Assembly: GCA_963833745.1 (NCBI GenBank)
Contig: CAWHZD010000003.1
Location: 434,001-498,000 of the forward strand
DNA length: 64,000 nucleotides
DNA from: AP-15 sp963833745
GTDB lineage: Bacteria; Pseudomonadota; Alphaproteobacteria; ATCC43930; CGMCC-115725
Direction of reading: 5' to 3'
How positions within the stretch are numbered: the stretch's first letter is position 1; each line of letters starts with the position of its first letter. The translations under genes were made by a program, and so were the position numbers. Of this stretch, positions 1-9,886 are shown one piece after another. The notes under the pieces were generated by a model. That model saw only the letters and a list, made by a program, of their open reading frames with translations. It was not told the DNA's origin and searched no databases.

Positions 1-2
1 AA

Positions 3-1801
3 GACGTGCGGGAGTTTCTTGGTCGCCTTGCCGTACCGTCGGGCCAGTGGGGGCTGAAGCGCGGCATCCCCGGACTGTCGGGGGCGGATCATGGTCCCGG
101 CATCGAGCTTTACTGCTCGCACCGCTATTTCACCGTGACCCGTCAGTGTTGGAGCAGCGGCGCCGATCGGATTGTCCTGCTCGACCGTGCGACGCTCAGC
201 GGTCTCGCTGCACTGATCCCGGCGCCCGTTCGCCGAAGCGGCGGAGGGTCCTCCGACGGGCGCGACACGTCGCGCAGCGCGAAAGCTTTCCGCTTCGCCA
301 TGCGTCTCGACCCGCCGCCCGCAAGCCTCGAAGCCTTGCGGGCGGCGCTCGACGGCGCGCATGACCCCGACATCCGCGACTGGGCGAAGGAGAAGGGCGC
401 CGCGTCAGGCGGGCGGGAGCTTCGCCGTCTCTGGGGGAAGGTGAGCGCCGCCACGGTGGGCAACGAAGGCGTCGGGCTCGCCGATTTCTTCGCCTACATG
501 CCGATGCACAAATACATTTTCGCGGCAGCGCGGGAGATCTGGCCGGGATCGAGCGTCAACGCCCGCGTGCCGGGAGTGCCGCTAACCGATGCCGCCGGTG
601 CTCCGGTAGTCGACGACAAGACCGGCGAGCCGGTGATCCTGCCGGCGAGCGTGTGGCTCGACAAGCACAGGCCGGTCGAGCAAATGTTCTGGGCGCCGGG
701 CGAGCCGACGGTCGTCGCTGACACGCTCGTCGACCAGGGCGGCACGATCGCGCGTGCCGGGGTGTCCTGCTTCAATCTTTACCGCCCGCCGCCCGAGCTT
801 GCCGGAGGCGACCCCGAAAACGCCGGGCGCTGGGCTCGACCACCTTCGCCGGCTTTATCCCGAGACTGGAGAGGCCGACCACATCCGGCTGTGGTTTGCC
901 CATCGGCTACAGCGCCCGGCCGACAAGATTAACCACGCGCTGGTGCTTGGCGGCGAACAGGGGATCGGCAAGGACAGCCTGATCGAGCCTCTGAAGCGCG
1001 CCCTTGGCCCTTGGAACTGCCACGAGATAGCTCCCCGCGCGCTGCGTCGACGCGAAGTTCAACGGGTTCGCCCGCTCGCTGCTGCTGCGGATCAGCGAGG
1101 CCCGCGATCTCGGCGAGGTCAACCGCTACGCCTTCTACGAAGCCTCGAAAGTCTATCTGGCGGCGCCGCCAGATGTGTTGCGCGTCAACGAAAAGAACCT
1201 GCGCGAGTTTTACGTCCTGAATTGCTGTGGCGTAGTGATAACCACGAACTACAAGGCCAACGGGATATATCTGCCGGCCGACGACCGTCGCCACTTCGTC
1301 GCCTGGTCGACCCTGGCCCGAGCCGACTTTTTGCCGGAGTACTGGCAAGATCTGTGGAACTGGTACGAGAACGGCGGCATCGCCGATGTTGCCGCCCATC
1401 TCGCCGGGATCGACCTTGCGGCCTTCAACCCGAAAGCTCCCCCGCCGAAGACCGCGGCCTTCTGGGATGTCGTCAACAGCAACTGCGCACCCGAGGACGC
1501 CGAGCTGGCCGACCTGCTCGACCGGCTCGGCAACCCCGACGTCGTCACTGTTGCGCAGCTTGTCGATGTGACCCGCGACGGCTACGGGCAGCCGAACGAG
1601 TTCGGCGGCTGGCTTTGCAACCGCAAGAGTTCGCGCCTGATCCCGCACCGCCTTGAGGCCTGTGGCTACGCCTTTGTGCGCAACCCCGCCAGCAAGGACG
1701 GGGTGTGGAAGCTTAGCGGGCGACGGCAGTTCATCTACGGCAAAGTCAGCCTCAGCCTTCGCGATCAGGTAGCCGCAATCCGCCGCCGATGGAACGTGTA
1801 G
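3..1801 (+). pseudogene. Phage-type primase/helicase (DUF5906-like), partial and frameshifted
   Basis: The reading frame is open from the window edge, so the 5-prime end is missing. The first part carries the primase-like segment GIELYCSHRYFTVT and then the block ending EQMFWAPGEP and GVSCFNLYRPP, typical of phage or satellite primases. Near 830 the frame changes and continues with the Walker A motif GGEQGIGKDS of an SF3-like helicase. Near 1045 it changes again (FNGFARSLLLRISEAR) and runs to the stop at 1801. All three segments align with one protein, so this is one gene with two indels, or two sequence errors. It would replicate the integrative element. The family call is firm; whether it is dead is less certain. 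Confidence 0.8.
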
Positions 1802-1928
1802 GGTCGTGAAGGTCGTGAAGATCGTGATCCGCCACCCGCACGATTCCTGCGCGCGCTCGCGCACGCGCACGCGGGCGCGCGAGAATGAGCTAGATAGAAA
1901 ATCACGATCTTCACGACCTTCACGACCC
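1801..1928. repeat. Perfect 28-bp inverted repeat behind the primase gene
   Basis: Bases 1801-1828 are the exact reverse complement of 1901-1928, with a 72-bp spacer rich in alternating CG and GC steps. Each arm is built from GGTCGTGAAG-like units. It begins directly after the primase stop codon. It could form a long hairpin or serve as an iteron or origin-like site for the element; no function is proven. Confidence 0.85.
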
Positions 1929-2059
1929 GCGCGCCCGAATCGTGAGGGTGCAAAACCACTGACTTCACCGACCAAAAGAGGGAAAGACAGGGACCGCGGG
2001 AATTTGTGGCACCGTGCCACAAATTACCGAACTGCTCTAAGCTTGATCGGTGCCGCTCT

Positions 2060-2296
2060 ATGGTAAATCCGATCGAGGCGCTGATTTGCGGCGAAGGCCT
2101 GTGCCAGGAGTGCCGCGAGCAAAAGCCGCTGGCCATGGTTCGCTTAACCCGGGGCGAGGCGGTTGGCCTTGTCGACCCGACAAGCGGACGCTGGATCCCG
2201 ATGCCGCGGGTCGGCTTTTGTGAGCCCTGCGCGCGTCGGCTCGCCAAGGAAGGCCGTTTTGGGCGTAAGGGTAGGAAGGGCAAGGGCAAGGGGTAG
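2060..2296 (+). CDS. Small protein with two CxxC motifs, element-encoded
   Basis: 78 residues from the ATG at 2060 (MVNPIEAL); an in-frame ATG at 2006 is possible but its extra residues look non-coding. It contains CQEC near the N-terminus and CEPC about 40 residues later, spaced like a zinc-ribbon knuckle pair, then a strongly basic glycine/lysine-rich tail (GRKGRKGKGKG). A small zinc-binding nucleic-acid protein is plausible, but I do not recognise the family. It lies between the primase and head modules and stops just before the next ORF at 2300, suggesting co-transcription. Confidence 0.55.
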   Translation: MVNPIEALICGEGLCQECREQKPLAMVRLTRGEAVGLVDPTSGRWIPMPRVGFCEPCARRLAKEGRFGRKGRKGKGKG

Positions 2297-2299
2297 GGT

Positions 2300-2602
2300 A
2301 TGTCATCCGATTTGGAATCGATCGACACCGCCGCGCCGTCCGACCCGACCCCCGCGCCGAACGAGCTGGAGGCGGTCGCCGCGCTGATGCTGTCGCAGTT
2401 CCACCGGGCGGTCGACGTGGCGCGCGCCCTTGGACGTGCACCGCCGGAGCTTCAGGACTTGGCCGTCGACACGCTCACCCGCGCCGCTCTCGGCTGGTCG
2501 GTCACCGGGCCGCAGTGGGATTTTGCGGCCGCCGACTTCGGCCGTGCGATGTCTTCCTCACGAAACGCCAGCTCCAGCCTGAGCGCGGCGCGACGGTCGT
2601 GA
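2300..2602 (+). CDS. Hypothetical element-encoded protein
   Basis: 100 residues beginning MSSDLESIDTAAPSDP, starting 3 bases after the stop of the CxxC protein. The N-terminus is acidic and proline-rich; the centre is helical (NELEAVAALMLSQFHRAVDVA). The phrase PAPNELE recurs in the protein at 2713, so the two may be distant paralogues. The last 20 residues are serine-rich and unlike the rest, which may mean the true C-terminus is lost by a frameshift near 2555. No function assigned. Confidence 0.45.
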   Translation: MSSDLESIDTAAPSDPTPAPNELEAVAALMLSQFHRAVDVARALGRAPPELQDLAVDTLTRAALGWSVTGPQWDFAAADFGRAMSSSRNASSSLSAARRS

Positions 2603-2712
2603 CGGTGCCGCCTTGCGTTCGACCCCCATACCCCCTCTGTTTCAAATTCTATTTCCGGCTCAGACCGGGTCGCGTAGCCGGATTTCTTCACGAAATTTAT
2701 GGGTGAACGAGA

Positions 2713-3042
2713 ATGCCGAGGCCAAGAGTAGCCCAAGCGAAGAAGAATTTGGCGGTGCTGCCGGCAGCGATTCGGCTGGCTCCGCCGGCCCCGAACGAGC
2801 TGGAAGAAGTCTGGCGGATGACGGTGGCGCGGCGGGCCGCGGCGGAGCGGCAGTTGGCGGAGCTGCCGCCGGAGGCGTGGCGGACGTCCGGACTGCATCG
2901 AATAATTGATCAGACGACGAGCGCGATGATCCGGATGCAGGCGGCGCTGAACATCGCCCGGGCGGTCACCGTGGCGCAGCGGCCGGCCGAGGCGGAAGGC
3001 AATCCGTGGGCGGGCTTCCGCGTCGTGCGCGGCAAGGACTGA
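2713..3042 (+). CDS. Hypothetical element-encoded protein, upstream of head genes
   Basis: 109 residues starting MPRPRVAQAKKNLAVL with a basic N-terminus, followed by a long helical region (ELEEVWRMTVARRAAAERQLAEL, then IIDQTTSAMIRMQAALNIA). A small terminase or HNH-associated subunit would be expected at this position in head modules, but no diagnostic motif is present and I do not assign it. It shares APNELE with the 2300 gene. Coding by length and composition; function unknown. Confidence 0.5.
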   Translation: MPRPRVAQAKKNLAVLPAAIRLAPPAPNELEEVWRMTVARRAAAERQLAELPPEAWRTSGLHRIIDQTTSAMIRMQAALNIARAVTVAQRPAEAEGNPWAGFRVVRGKD

Positions 3043-3690
3043 GCACAGAGAGGGTTGGCTCTGAGATATAACCCTCATATCGCCTGGTGGGTGCGACAGA
3101 CGGCATGGCAGCCCGCTGAAGTATGCCCAAACGGTATTGGCGTATCTCCCGTATGCGCCGTATGTTCCGCTCCGGATCGAGCGAGGCGGTGTCTCGCAAC
3201 CAGCAGCGGCAGCAGGCACCCAGCGACCAACAGTGCGCCTTCGGGCCCCCTAGTGTCCCGTGGTCAAGAGCCCAGACGAATGCGAGCCTCGATCCCCACC
3301 CCGCCTCCGGGCGGGCTATGGCAAGGCAACGCAGCGCAATGGCAGCGTAACGCATCGGGGCGGCCGACTGATCACCGGCCGCCCAACTGCTTTTCAGGCC
3401 GTCTCTTGATCCTGCGGACCGGCAGGGTCAACAAGGAAGCTCCAGGACGCGCGTAAGCGCCGGAACGAGGGGGGATGTGGCCCGAAAGCTAAATAGGGGC
3501 CTCAGCGGGCTTCCTAGCGCTTTCTGTTGACGTTTCCCGAGGATTGTCCCCTAACACTCGACCGCCAAAGCCTCGATGTCCGCCGGGAGAAGCTCCCGGC
3601 CGAGCGGCGAAGCCCTTCGCAGGTAGTTGGCAGATGCGGCACGGGAACCAATTCCGAGGCCGTGCCTGCCCGGTCAAATGGAGGGGTTGC
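3043..3690. other. Gap without recognisable gene; expected terminase position
   Basis: About 650 bp between the 2713 gene and the prohead protease. I see no Walker A or nuclease motif of a large terminase in any frame. Short open frames on both strands lack family signatures. A deletion of terminase from the element is one explanation. Confidence 0.5.
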
Positions 3691-4173
3691 GTGCAGCGGA
3701 CCGACACCCAGAGCCTCGAACGACGCGAGATCTTCGTCCCGCGTTCGGCCGTCGTCGTCGAGGGGGGCAACCAGCGCAAGATCCGGGCGCTCGCCTCGAA
3801 CAGCTCCGTCGACCGGTACAATAGCCGGGTCAACCCGCTGGGGATGCGCCCGCCGCAATCCGGGTTGTCGCTGTTGCTGAACCACGATCCGAACCAGATA
3901 ATCGGTCGGGTGGACAGCGTTGAACGCAATGCCTCTGGGAGTGACGATCGAGGCAACGATCAGCGACGAGCGGGCATGGAATCTCGATCCACTCCCGGTA
4001 GATCTCAGCGGCGTGTCGATCGGTTTTATTGCACACGGGGTTCGCGCCGGAGCTGGCGACGAACCCCGATGAAATCTACGACTGGGAGCTTTGCCGAAGT
4101 GAGTTTGACGCCGGTTCCCGCCAACCGCGAAGCGATGATCGAGAGCGTGCGCGCCCTACCGGAGAAGCCGTCC
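3691..4173 (+). pseudogene. HK97-type prohead protease, frameshifted
   Basis: It likely starts at GTG 3691 behind the Shine-Dalgarno-like GGAGGGG. The order is typical of prohead proteases: IFVPRSAVVVEG, then SNSSVDRYN, then LLLNHDPNQIIGRVDSVE with the catalytic-type His. Near 3930 the sense moves to another frame (LGVTIEATISDERAWNLD, SGVSIGFIAHG), meets TGA at 4070, passes through a third frame (DEIYDWEL) and returns to the first at about 4095 (AEVSLTPVPANREAM), where it reads into the capsid gene. That is three frame changes in 480 bp, so it is probably inactive. Confidence 0.75.
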
Positions 4174-5476
4174 ATGACCACAGAAATCACCCCGATGCCG
4201 CGCTTGGTGTCGAGCACGCCGGCCTCGCCTTACATCCGGCGCAAGATCGAACCGTTCAGCATCTCCCGGGCGGTCGCCGACCTGGTCAACGGCCGGCAGC
4301 TCTCCGGGATCGAAGCGGAAATTTCGGGCGAACTCGAAAAACGCTCCGACACGCCGACCCGCGGGCTGCGGGTGCCGGCGAGCCTGTTTCAACAGCGGAC
4401 CTTGGACACCTCTCCCGGGAGTGCCGGCAGCCTGTCGCAGCCGACGGACTACATTGCGAGCTTGTTGGACGACGTCGCCGCCAGCCGGCGCTGGGGCACG
4501 CTGACGCCGCGCCTCGGGTGCACGGTGATCTCGTCCATCCGGGAAAATGTCAGCATCCCGAAGCGGACCGCGGTGCTGTCGGGAAGCTGGGGCCCGAAAG
4601 ACGCCAACGCGCCCGACGCCGGCGACATGATCTTTGCGAAAGACGATCTGACGCCTTTGTATGCAAAAGCGACGACTGCAATTGAAAGAAGCGCGCTAAA
4701 ATACTCAAACCCGGCAGTTGACGCAGATCGTTATTACTGATTTGGCATCCGCATTACATTCAACTATTGATGCCGGTGTCATTTACGGCAGCGGTGTGGG
4801 CGACGTCCCGCGCGGGCTCTTGATGGACCCGGGAACCACGATCCCGCTCGCCGGGCGGCTGGCCACCTCGACCGACCTGTTCGCGGTCAAGCAAGCAATC
4901 ATGACCGCCTGGAAAATGGACGACGAACAGGGATTGAGATGGCTGCTGTCGCAGGCGAGCTACGACGCGTTCAGGACGACATCCGTCAAGCGGCTCGCGG
5001 AAGACGCCGGCGAGGAGTGGATGCGCGGCATAGCACCCTTTGAAAGCGGCGAGGGGGTCATTCTTGGGATAATGGCAGTACAGAGCGGGCGGGTGCCAGT
5101 AACTGTTGCTGGACCACCGGCGCAATACAACATCGACTTGTTGTACCCGGAAATGATGGTCGTCGTTTACTTTGGCGGCGCCAGTGTTGACATGATCGTC
5201 GACCCGTACAGCCTTAGCGTGCGCGGCGCGGTGCGAATGACGGCTTTTGTTGACGTGAACTGCGTCAACCGCGACAACACCTCGCATTTCCGCCTCTCGG
5301 GCGTGAACAGCGTCGTGCCGCAGGGCGCGCTGCCGCTCGCCGCACCGCCGGCGCCACCGCCGGCAGAGCCGGAGCAGCCTTCGGAGCCGCAGCCTTCGGA
5401 GCCGCATGCCGGTGCGGCGCCCGAACCGCATCCCGCGCGGCCAGGCGCCCGCCCCGAGGGTTACGGCCGGCGCTAA
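4174..5476 (+). pseudogene. HK97-fold major capsid protein, one frameshift
   Basis: Starts at ATG 4174 (MTTEITPMPRL) in frame with the end of the protease, as in protease-capsid fusions. The first segment has the delta-like N-domain and the capsid core (YIASLLDDVAASRRWGTLTPR, ISIREN-like strand). Near 4700-4717 the frame shifts by one base and continues with IVITDLASALHSTIDAGVIYGSG and DVPRGLLMDPG, the classic capsid stretch, then LYPEMMVVVYFGGASVDMIVDPYS. The end is an unusual Pro/Glu/Ser-rich tail after residue VVPQG. One indel separates it from an intact gene. Confidence 0.78.
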
Positions 5477-5505
5477 ATGGGCCCTGGAACAGCATCTGGT
5501 CGCGG

Positions 5506-6784
5506 ATGTGGCGCGGGCTCGGCCTGCCAGTCGCGGTCCGCTATGGCTATTTGCCGCATCTGCGCCCTCCCGGCGGAGAGCCCCAGCAGGAACCGGTCAG
5601 CCTGCCCTCCGTGTTTGGTGCGATAGCGATTCTGAGTGACGCAATCACCTCCTTGGACTGGGGCATCGCACAGACGACGCCTGACGGCTCTTCCTCGCAC
5701 CCCGTACCAAACCACCCGGCCGCGCGTTCCCTGCAATCCTGGCCGCTCAGCGAGCGCTGGGCATGGATCTGGAGCGCGCTCTACGCCGGGAACGGCATTG
5801 CCCGTGTCCGTGACGATCTGTCGCTCGAAACCTTCCCGGCCGAGAGGGTAACGCTTCAGCTTTGGGACGACGGCACACTGAAATACGGGCTGATTCCGGT
5901 CGCGGGTGGCGACAGCCTCGAAGTCAACTCCTCGCAATGTGCGGTCTTGAAGTACCGGCCGATCGGCAGGGATGCGCGGGTCGGGATCAGCCCGCTGGTC
6001 GCGTGCAGCCCGGCAGTCGCCCTCCTCCTCCAGCAGCGGCGCACCGTAAACAGCGTGTTGCGCAATGCAGCACTGCCCTCGGGCATCCTGTCCACCGACC
6101 GCCGCATCGACCCGCAGCGCGCCGAGCAGATGGCCGAACGCTGGAACCGGGCGCGCGGCGTCGACGACGGCGGGCTCGCCGGCAACACCGCGATCTTGGA
6201 AGAGGGCTTGAAATTCGAAGTCATCAGGTTGACCGACTTGCAACAGCTTGCGGCGACCGAATCGGCGCATCTCGGCACGGCAGAAATCGCCCGGCTCTAT
6301 TCGGTTCCACCCAGCATTTTGGCCGGCGACGTCTCAAACCGGGCAACCGCGGTCGAGGACCGGCGCCGGCTGCTGAGCTTCAGCGTGTCGCCGCTCGCCC
6401 GGCTCGCCGAGGCCGCCCTGGCCGAAGTCCTGCTGACACCGGGCGAGCGCCGCAGCGGTCTGCGGGTGCTGATCGACGACACCGTTGTCCTGTTGGGCCA
6501 GGGCAGCGAATTAGGCGCCGTGGCGGCGTCTCTTTTGAACAGCGGCGCATTGAGCCCGAACGAAGTCCGCGCCCTTCTGGCGTTCCCGCCGGTGCCGGAT
6601 GGCGACCTGTTGCGGGCGCCGTCGCAACACCTATGCGCTGCCGGCATGGGCCGACTGGGAACCAAAATCCGACACCGAGAACACGGGGGACGACGCGCGG
6701 GCGTTCCCGGTGTCGAGACGAAGGATTTCAGCACAGGCGAGGTTGTTAAAGTTGCACGACGACATTCTCGGGGTTTCGTCATGA
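5506..6784 (+). pseudogene. Phage portal protein (HK97 family), frameshifted near its end
   Basis: The open frame from ATG 5506 shows portal hallmarks: SLPSVFGAIAILSDAITSLDWGI, SERWAWIWSALYAGNGIA, EVIRLTDLQQLAATESAHLGTAEIARLYSVPPSIL. Near 6623 the sense moves one frame (NTYALPAWADWEPKSD, the usual portal C-terminus) and stops at TGA 6782-6784. That stop overlaps the ATG of the next gene as ATGA, which supports the reconstructed end. Read literally, the open frame runs through to 7152 and makes a false 548-residue fusion. Order here is protease, capsid, portal, the reverse of the usual portal, protease, capsid. Confidence 0.8.
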
Positions 6785-7152
6785 GCGGGCCGCGCCTGGT
6801 CGAAGACGAGCCCGCTGCCGACCCGGTCCGCTCCGCGATCGCCGCCTTGCCGGTCGAGATGAGGCTGGCGGGCGCTGTGGCCTTGCTGGAGGCCGCCCTG
6901 GTCGAAGACCCGCACTGCATCGACCGCGACGAATGTGCCGTGCTGGGCGAGCTCCTGAAGATCCCCACCGTCAGCCAGGCGGTGCGCCGCGAAGCAGCGA
7001 CAATCCGGAAGTTCGGACACCTCCGTGCGGTGATGAAGCAGTTGTTTGAGGCCGCGTGCGAGGAGAACATGGAGCGTCGGGCGACGATGTTGGAGTGCTT
7101 GAAGCCGTCCTTGGTCGACTTGTTCTCGCCGTGGGAGGCGGGTAAGGATTAG
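6781..7152 (+). CDS. Hypothetical protein downstream of portal
   Basis: 123 residues from ATG 6781 (MSGPRLVEDEPAADPV), overlapping the reconstructed portal stop by 4 bases. It is entirely helical in appearance, with AAGAVALLEAALVED-like amphipathic stretches and a C-terminal MKQLFEAACEENMERRATMLECLKPSLVDLF. It could be a head-completion or connector protein from its position, but no family is recognised. Co-translation with portal is suggested by the overlap. Confidence 0.5.
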   Translation: MSGPRLVEDEPAADPVRSAIAALPVEMRLAGAVALLEAALVEDPHCIDRDECAVLGELLKIPTVSQAVRREAATIRKFGHLRAVMKQLFEAACEENMERRATMLECLKPSLVDLFSPWEAGKD

Positions 7153-7219
7153 GGCGTTCCCGCTTTTGCCCGCACCTTCATATGTTTTGTATGAGAATGT
7201 CCTCCGAGAGAACACCGTC

Positions 7220-7819
7220 TCAGGCCGGCGCCGCCATCAGGACTTGACGTACCCGCGTGACAATCTCCGGTGCGAGGCTCCGCCCGGCAGCGGCGTTCTC
7301 CAACACCAGCCGGTCAACCCCAAACAGTTCGCGAAGCTCTTTGTCGGCGAGGCTCGTATAGCCCACCAACTTTGCGCGCAGTCCCTCGGACAACACATAA
7401 TCCGGCAACGGGCTCCCGTCGCGGGCAAGGCGCTTGGCGCCCTTCTCCGCGACCGGTGACTTTACGGCAAACCGTTGCGACAACCACATTTCCACCCGAT
7501 GCCGGGCTTCGTCCGAAGGCGTGCCGCCGCGCCGGTGCAGCATCTCGCGGACGGTCGACACGCTCAGCCCGAGCTGCTCCGCCACCGTGGCGACGCTCAG
7601 CTCCTTTTCCTCGACCACTGCGTGCAGCTCAGCTCGAAGGATTCTCCATGTGTGGACCTGATCCGGGCTGGCCCGTCCCTTCGCGACACGGCCGCCTTTG
7701 CCGGCGACGAGACTGTGAGCGGCTTCGCGCAACACCGCCGTGGCATAGGACGGGTCCGCGAGCTGGACCAAGCTGCCGATCGCGGCGAGAAGCCGGCCCG
7801 TCTCGTCGTCCTGGTCCAT
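7220..7819 (-). CDS. Helix-turn-helix protein of the integrative element
   Basis: 199 residues from ATG 7819 (MDQDDETGRLLAAIG); a longer in-frame start at 7990 would add low-quality sequence. A helix-turn-helix is visible at about residues 74-95 (LSVATVAEQLGLSVSTVREMLHRRG), with the second half containing a second helical unit (LREDGSPLPDYVLSEGLRAKL-like). It is transcribed away from the integrase and against the head genes, which fits a repressor or directionality regulator of the element. The specific family is not recognised. Confidence 0.55.
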   Translation of the reverse strand: MDQDDETGRLLAAIGSLVQLADPSYATAVLREAAHSLVAGKGGRVAKGRASPDQVHTWRILRAELHAVVEEKELSVATVAEQLGLSVSTVREMLHRRGGTPSDEARHRVEMWLSQRFAVKSPVAEKGAKRLARDGSPLPDYVLSEGLRAKLVGYTSLADKELRELFGVDRLVLENAAAGRSLAPEIVTRVRQVLMAAPA

Positions 7820-7989
7820 CGCTGAAATCCCCGCAGAAAAGCTCCCTGGCGAGCATAAAAGGCCTGCCCCTGGCCTGAACAGGGGGGATCGGCTGTTGGG
7901 ATAGCGCCGGACGTGGTATCGACAGCGGGGCAGCGCCGCCGGCAATGGCGAGCGCCGTCCCTGACCACCGACATGATGGAGATGCCGCA

Positions 7990-9147
7990 ATGGCTGGCAC
8001 GATCAGAAAGCGAAGCTGGACAACACGCAAGGGCGAAGAAAAGACGGCGTGGGTTGCCGATTACTTCAACCGCGGCAAACGACACACCCGGCAGTTCTCA
8101 ACCAAGAAAGCCGCCCGTGCTGCCCTGCTGACGATCCAGGGAGAAGTCAGGGACGGCGTCCACACGCCCCTGCGCAACAGCATCACCGTCGCCGAAGCCG
8201 GGAAGTTATGGCTCGTCCGCGGCGCGGCCGAAGGACTCGAACGGGCTACGTTGGCAAACTACGAACTCCGGTTGCGCCGGTTTGTCCTGCCCTTGCTGGG
8301 TAACGTTCGGCTTAGCGAGTTGACGCCCCCCGATGTTGAGGCATGGCGCGATCACCTGCTGCGGTGCCATACCCGTGGCAATGCGCAATCCGCCTTGTTG
8401 GCTCTGAAAAGCTTGCTGGCAAACGCTCAGCGCCGGGGCAGCGTCGTCTACAACGCCGCCGTGGCTACGCGCATCAACTCCAAGTCGCGTGACCGGGAGC
8501 CGTTGGAAATCGGACGCAACGTTCCGTCCAAGCAAGAGGTGCAGACAATCCTGACCACGGCGGACCCCCGCTGGCGCCCGGCATTCGTGACCGCCGCTTT
8601 TACCGGGATGCGAACCAGCGAATTGCGCGGCCTGACCTGGGCCAGCGTCGATCTCGCGGCGCGAGTCATTCAGGTTCGTCAGCGCGCCGATCAGTATGGC
8701 GGCCTAGGGGCGCCCAAGAGTGCGGCCAGCCGCCGCGACATCCCATTGATGCCGATCGTGCTGCACGCCTTACTGGAATGGAAAATGGCGTACCCATTTG
8801 GCCCCGGCGGGTTTGTTTTTTGCTCGCTCGACCACACACGCCGCGGTCAGGTGCTGTCTCACGAAGCTTTGTGGAACGCATTTCGCTACGCGCAGCGGGA
8901 GGCGCGCATCACTGACGAGAGAGGCCGGCCGAAATATCGGTTTCACGTGTTGCGTCACTTCTTCGCCAGCCTTGGCATTGAACAGGGGTTCAACCCGAAA
9001 CGCTTACAGGCCTTGCTGGGGCACTCTTCGGTCAAGATGACCTACGACGTTTATGGCCACCTGTTCCCCAACCCGGTCGATGACCACGAACGGCTGGCGG
9101 CGATGCAAACGATGGTGATGGGCAGTCCGAGACCCGTTTTTGGCTGA
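7990..9147 (+). CDS. Tyrosine recombinase (phage-type integrase), intact
   Basis: 385 residues from ATG 7990 (MAGTIRKRSW). The N-terminal SAM-like core-binding domain covers roughly residues 65-160. The catalytic domain has the expected set: Arg208 (GMRTSELRGL), Lys243 (APKSAASRRD), His319 and Arg322 (HVLRHFF), His345 (LLGHSSVKM) and nucleophile Tyr355 (YDVYGH). All six are present, so it is probably active. It is the last gene of the element. Its stop lies only 36 bp from the truncated end of a convergent gene, placing an attachment site here. Confidence 0.9.
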   Translation: MAGTIRKRSWTTRKGEEKTAWVADYFNRGKRHTRQFSTKKAARAALLTIQGEVRDGVHTPLRNSITVAEAGKLWLVRGAAEGLERATLANYELRLRRFVLPLLGNVRLSELTPPDVEAWRDHLLRCHTRGNAQSALLALKSLLANAQRRGSVVYNAAVATRINSKSRDREPLEIGRNVPSKQEVQTILTTADPRWRPAFVTAAFTGMRTSELRGLTWASVDLAARVIQVRQRADQYGGLGAPKSAASRRDIPLMPIVLHALLEWKMAYPFGPGGFVFCSLDHTRRGQVLSHEALWNAFRYAQREARITDERGRPKYRFHVLRHFFASLGIEQGFNPKRLQALLGHSSVKMTYDVYGHLFPNPVDDHERLAAMQTMVMGSPRPVFG

Positions 9148-9183
9148 GTGCTGCACTATTGCGACACAGATCAAAAGCCCGTT

Positions 9184-9597
9184 TTATTTCAACACAATTG
9201 ACGACATGACGCCGATCACCAACGTCCAGATGTCGGCACTGACGGTTGCAGCTTCGACCCCGGTTTTCATCAACGGCGCCGTGAAAACCCGATCGGCGGT
9301 CGGCGCGATCGGGGCGGCTTGCATGCTCTTCCAGTGGTAGGCATTGAGTGCGGCGACCCTGGGATGGCCGTCGGAGGACTTGACGTACTGCCCGCCGCAC
9401 TGGGTGTTGGCGTCAACGATGTCGGAGTGAGCGTGGTAGACGCTCTTCACCGCATCGAGAATCTCCGCGTTGGTGGGGGGAGGCGGTACCTGCGCATCGG
9501 CCAAGTTACGGGCCACCAGATGTGGCCGGGCCTCGGTTCTCAGCAGGGTTCCCGGGTGCAGTAGATCGAGCTTTGGACCGAATAAAGTGTTGGGCAT
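9184..9597 (-). pseudogene. C-terminally truncated copy of MPNTLFG-family protein
   Basis: 137 residues from ATG 9597, behind an excellent Shine-Dalgarno AAGGAGGTGAC. It matches the neighbour at 9887-10612 from MPNTLFG through TEARPH, NAEILDAVKSVYHAHS, APLMK and LVIGV, then ends abruptly (MSSIVLK) where the paralogue continues for about 95 more residues. The cut lies next to the integrase 3-prime end, so integration of the element is the likely cause. Function of the family is unknown. Confidence 0.6.
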
Positions 9598-9886
9598 GTC
9601 ACCTCCTTGTCGCATTGTGGTTGACAGGATCAGAGCACCGCTGACCGGATCCTCGACGACTGCCGGACTGCGAATTGGGCGTCTTTGACGCGCCGATGAT
9701 CTATTGGTCCGAAGGCGGGGATGCGTAGCCCGGCGCGATTAGGGCGGCGGATTGGTCGCCGGTGGTCTGCGCACCGAGCATCAGTCGAGACCGGCGGTAG
9801 AGCATGACCGGTTTCCTTTCGACGGGTTTATGCAGTACCTAACCACGCGGTGCGGCGACGACCGCACCGTCGCTGATGTCAATTGG

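Noticed and set aside
929..2020. 363-codon minus-strand frame opposite the primase
   Set aside because: Antisense to the recognisable primase-helicase segments; no motifs.
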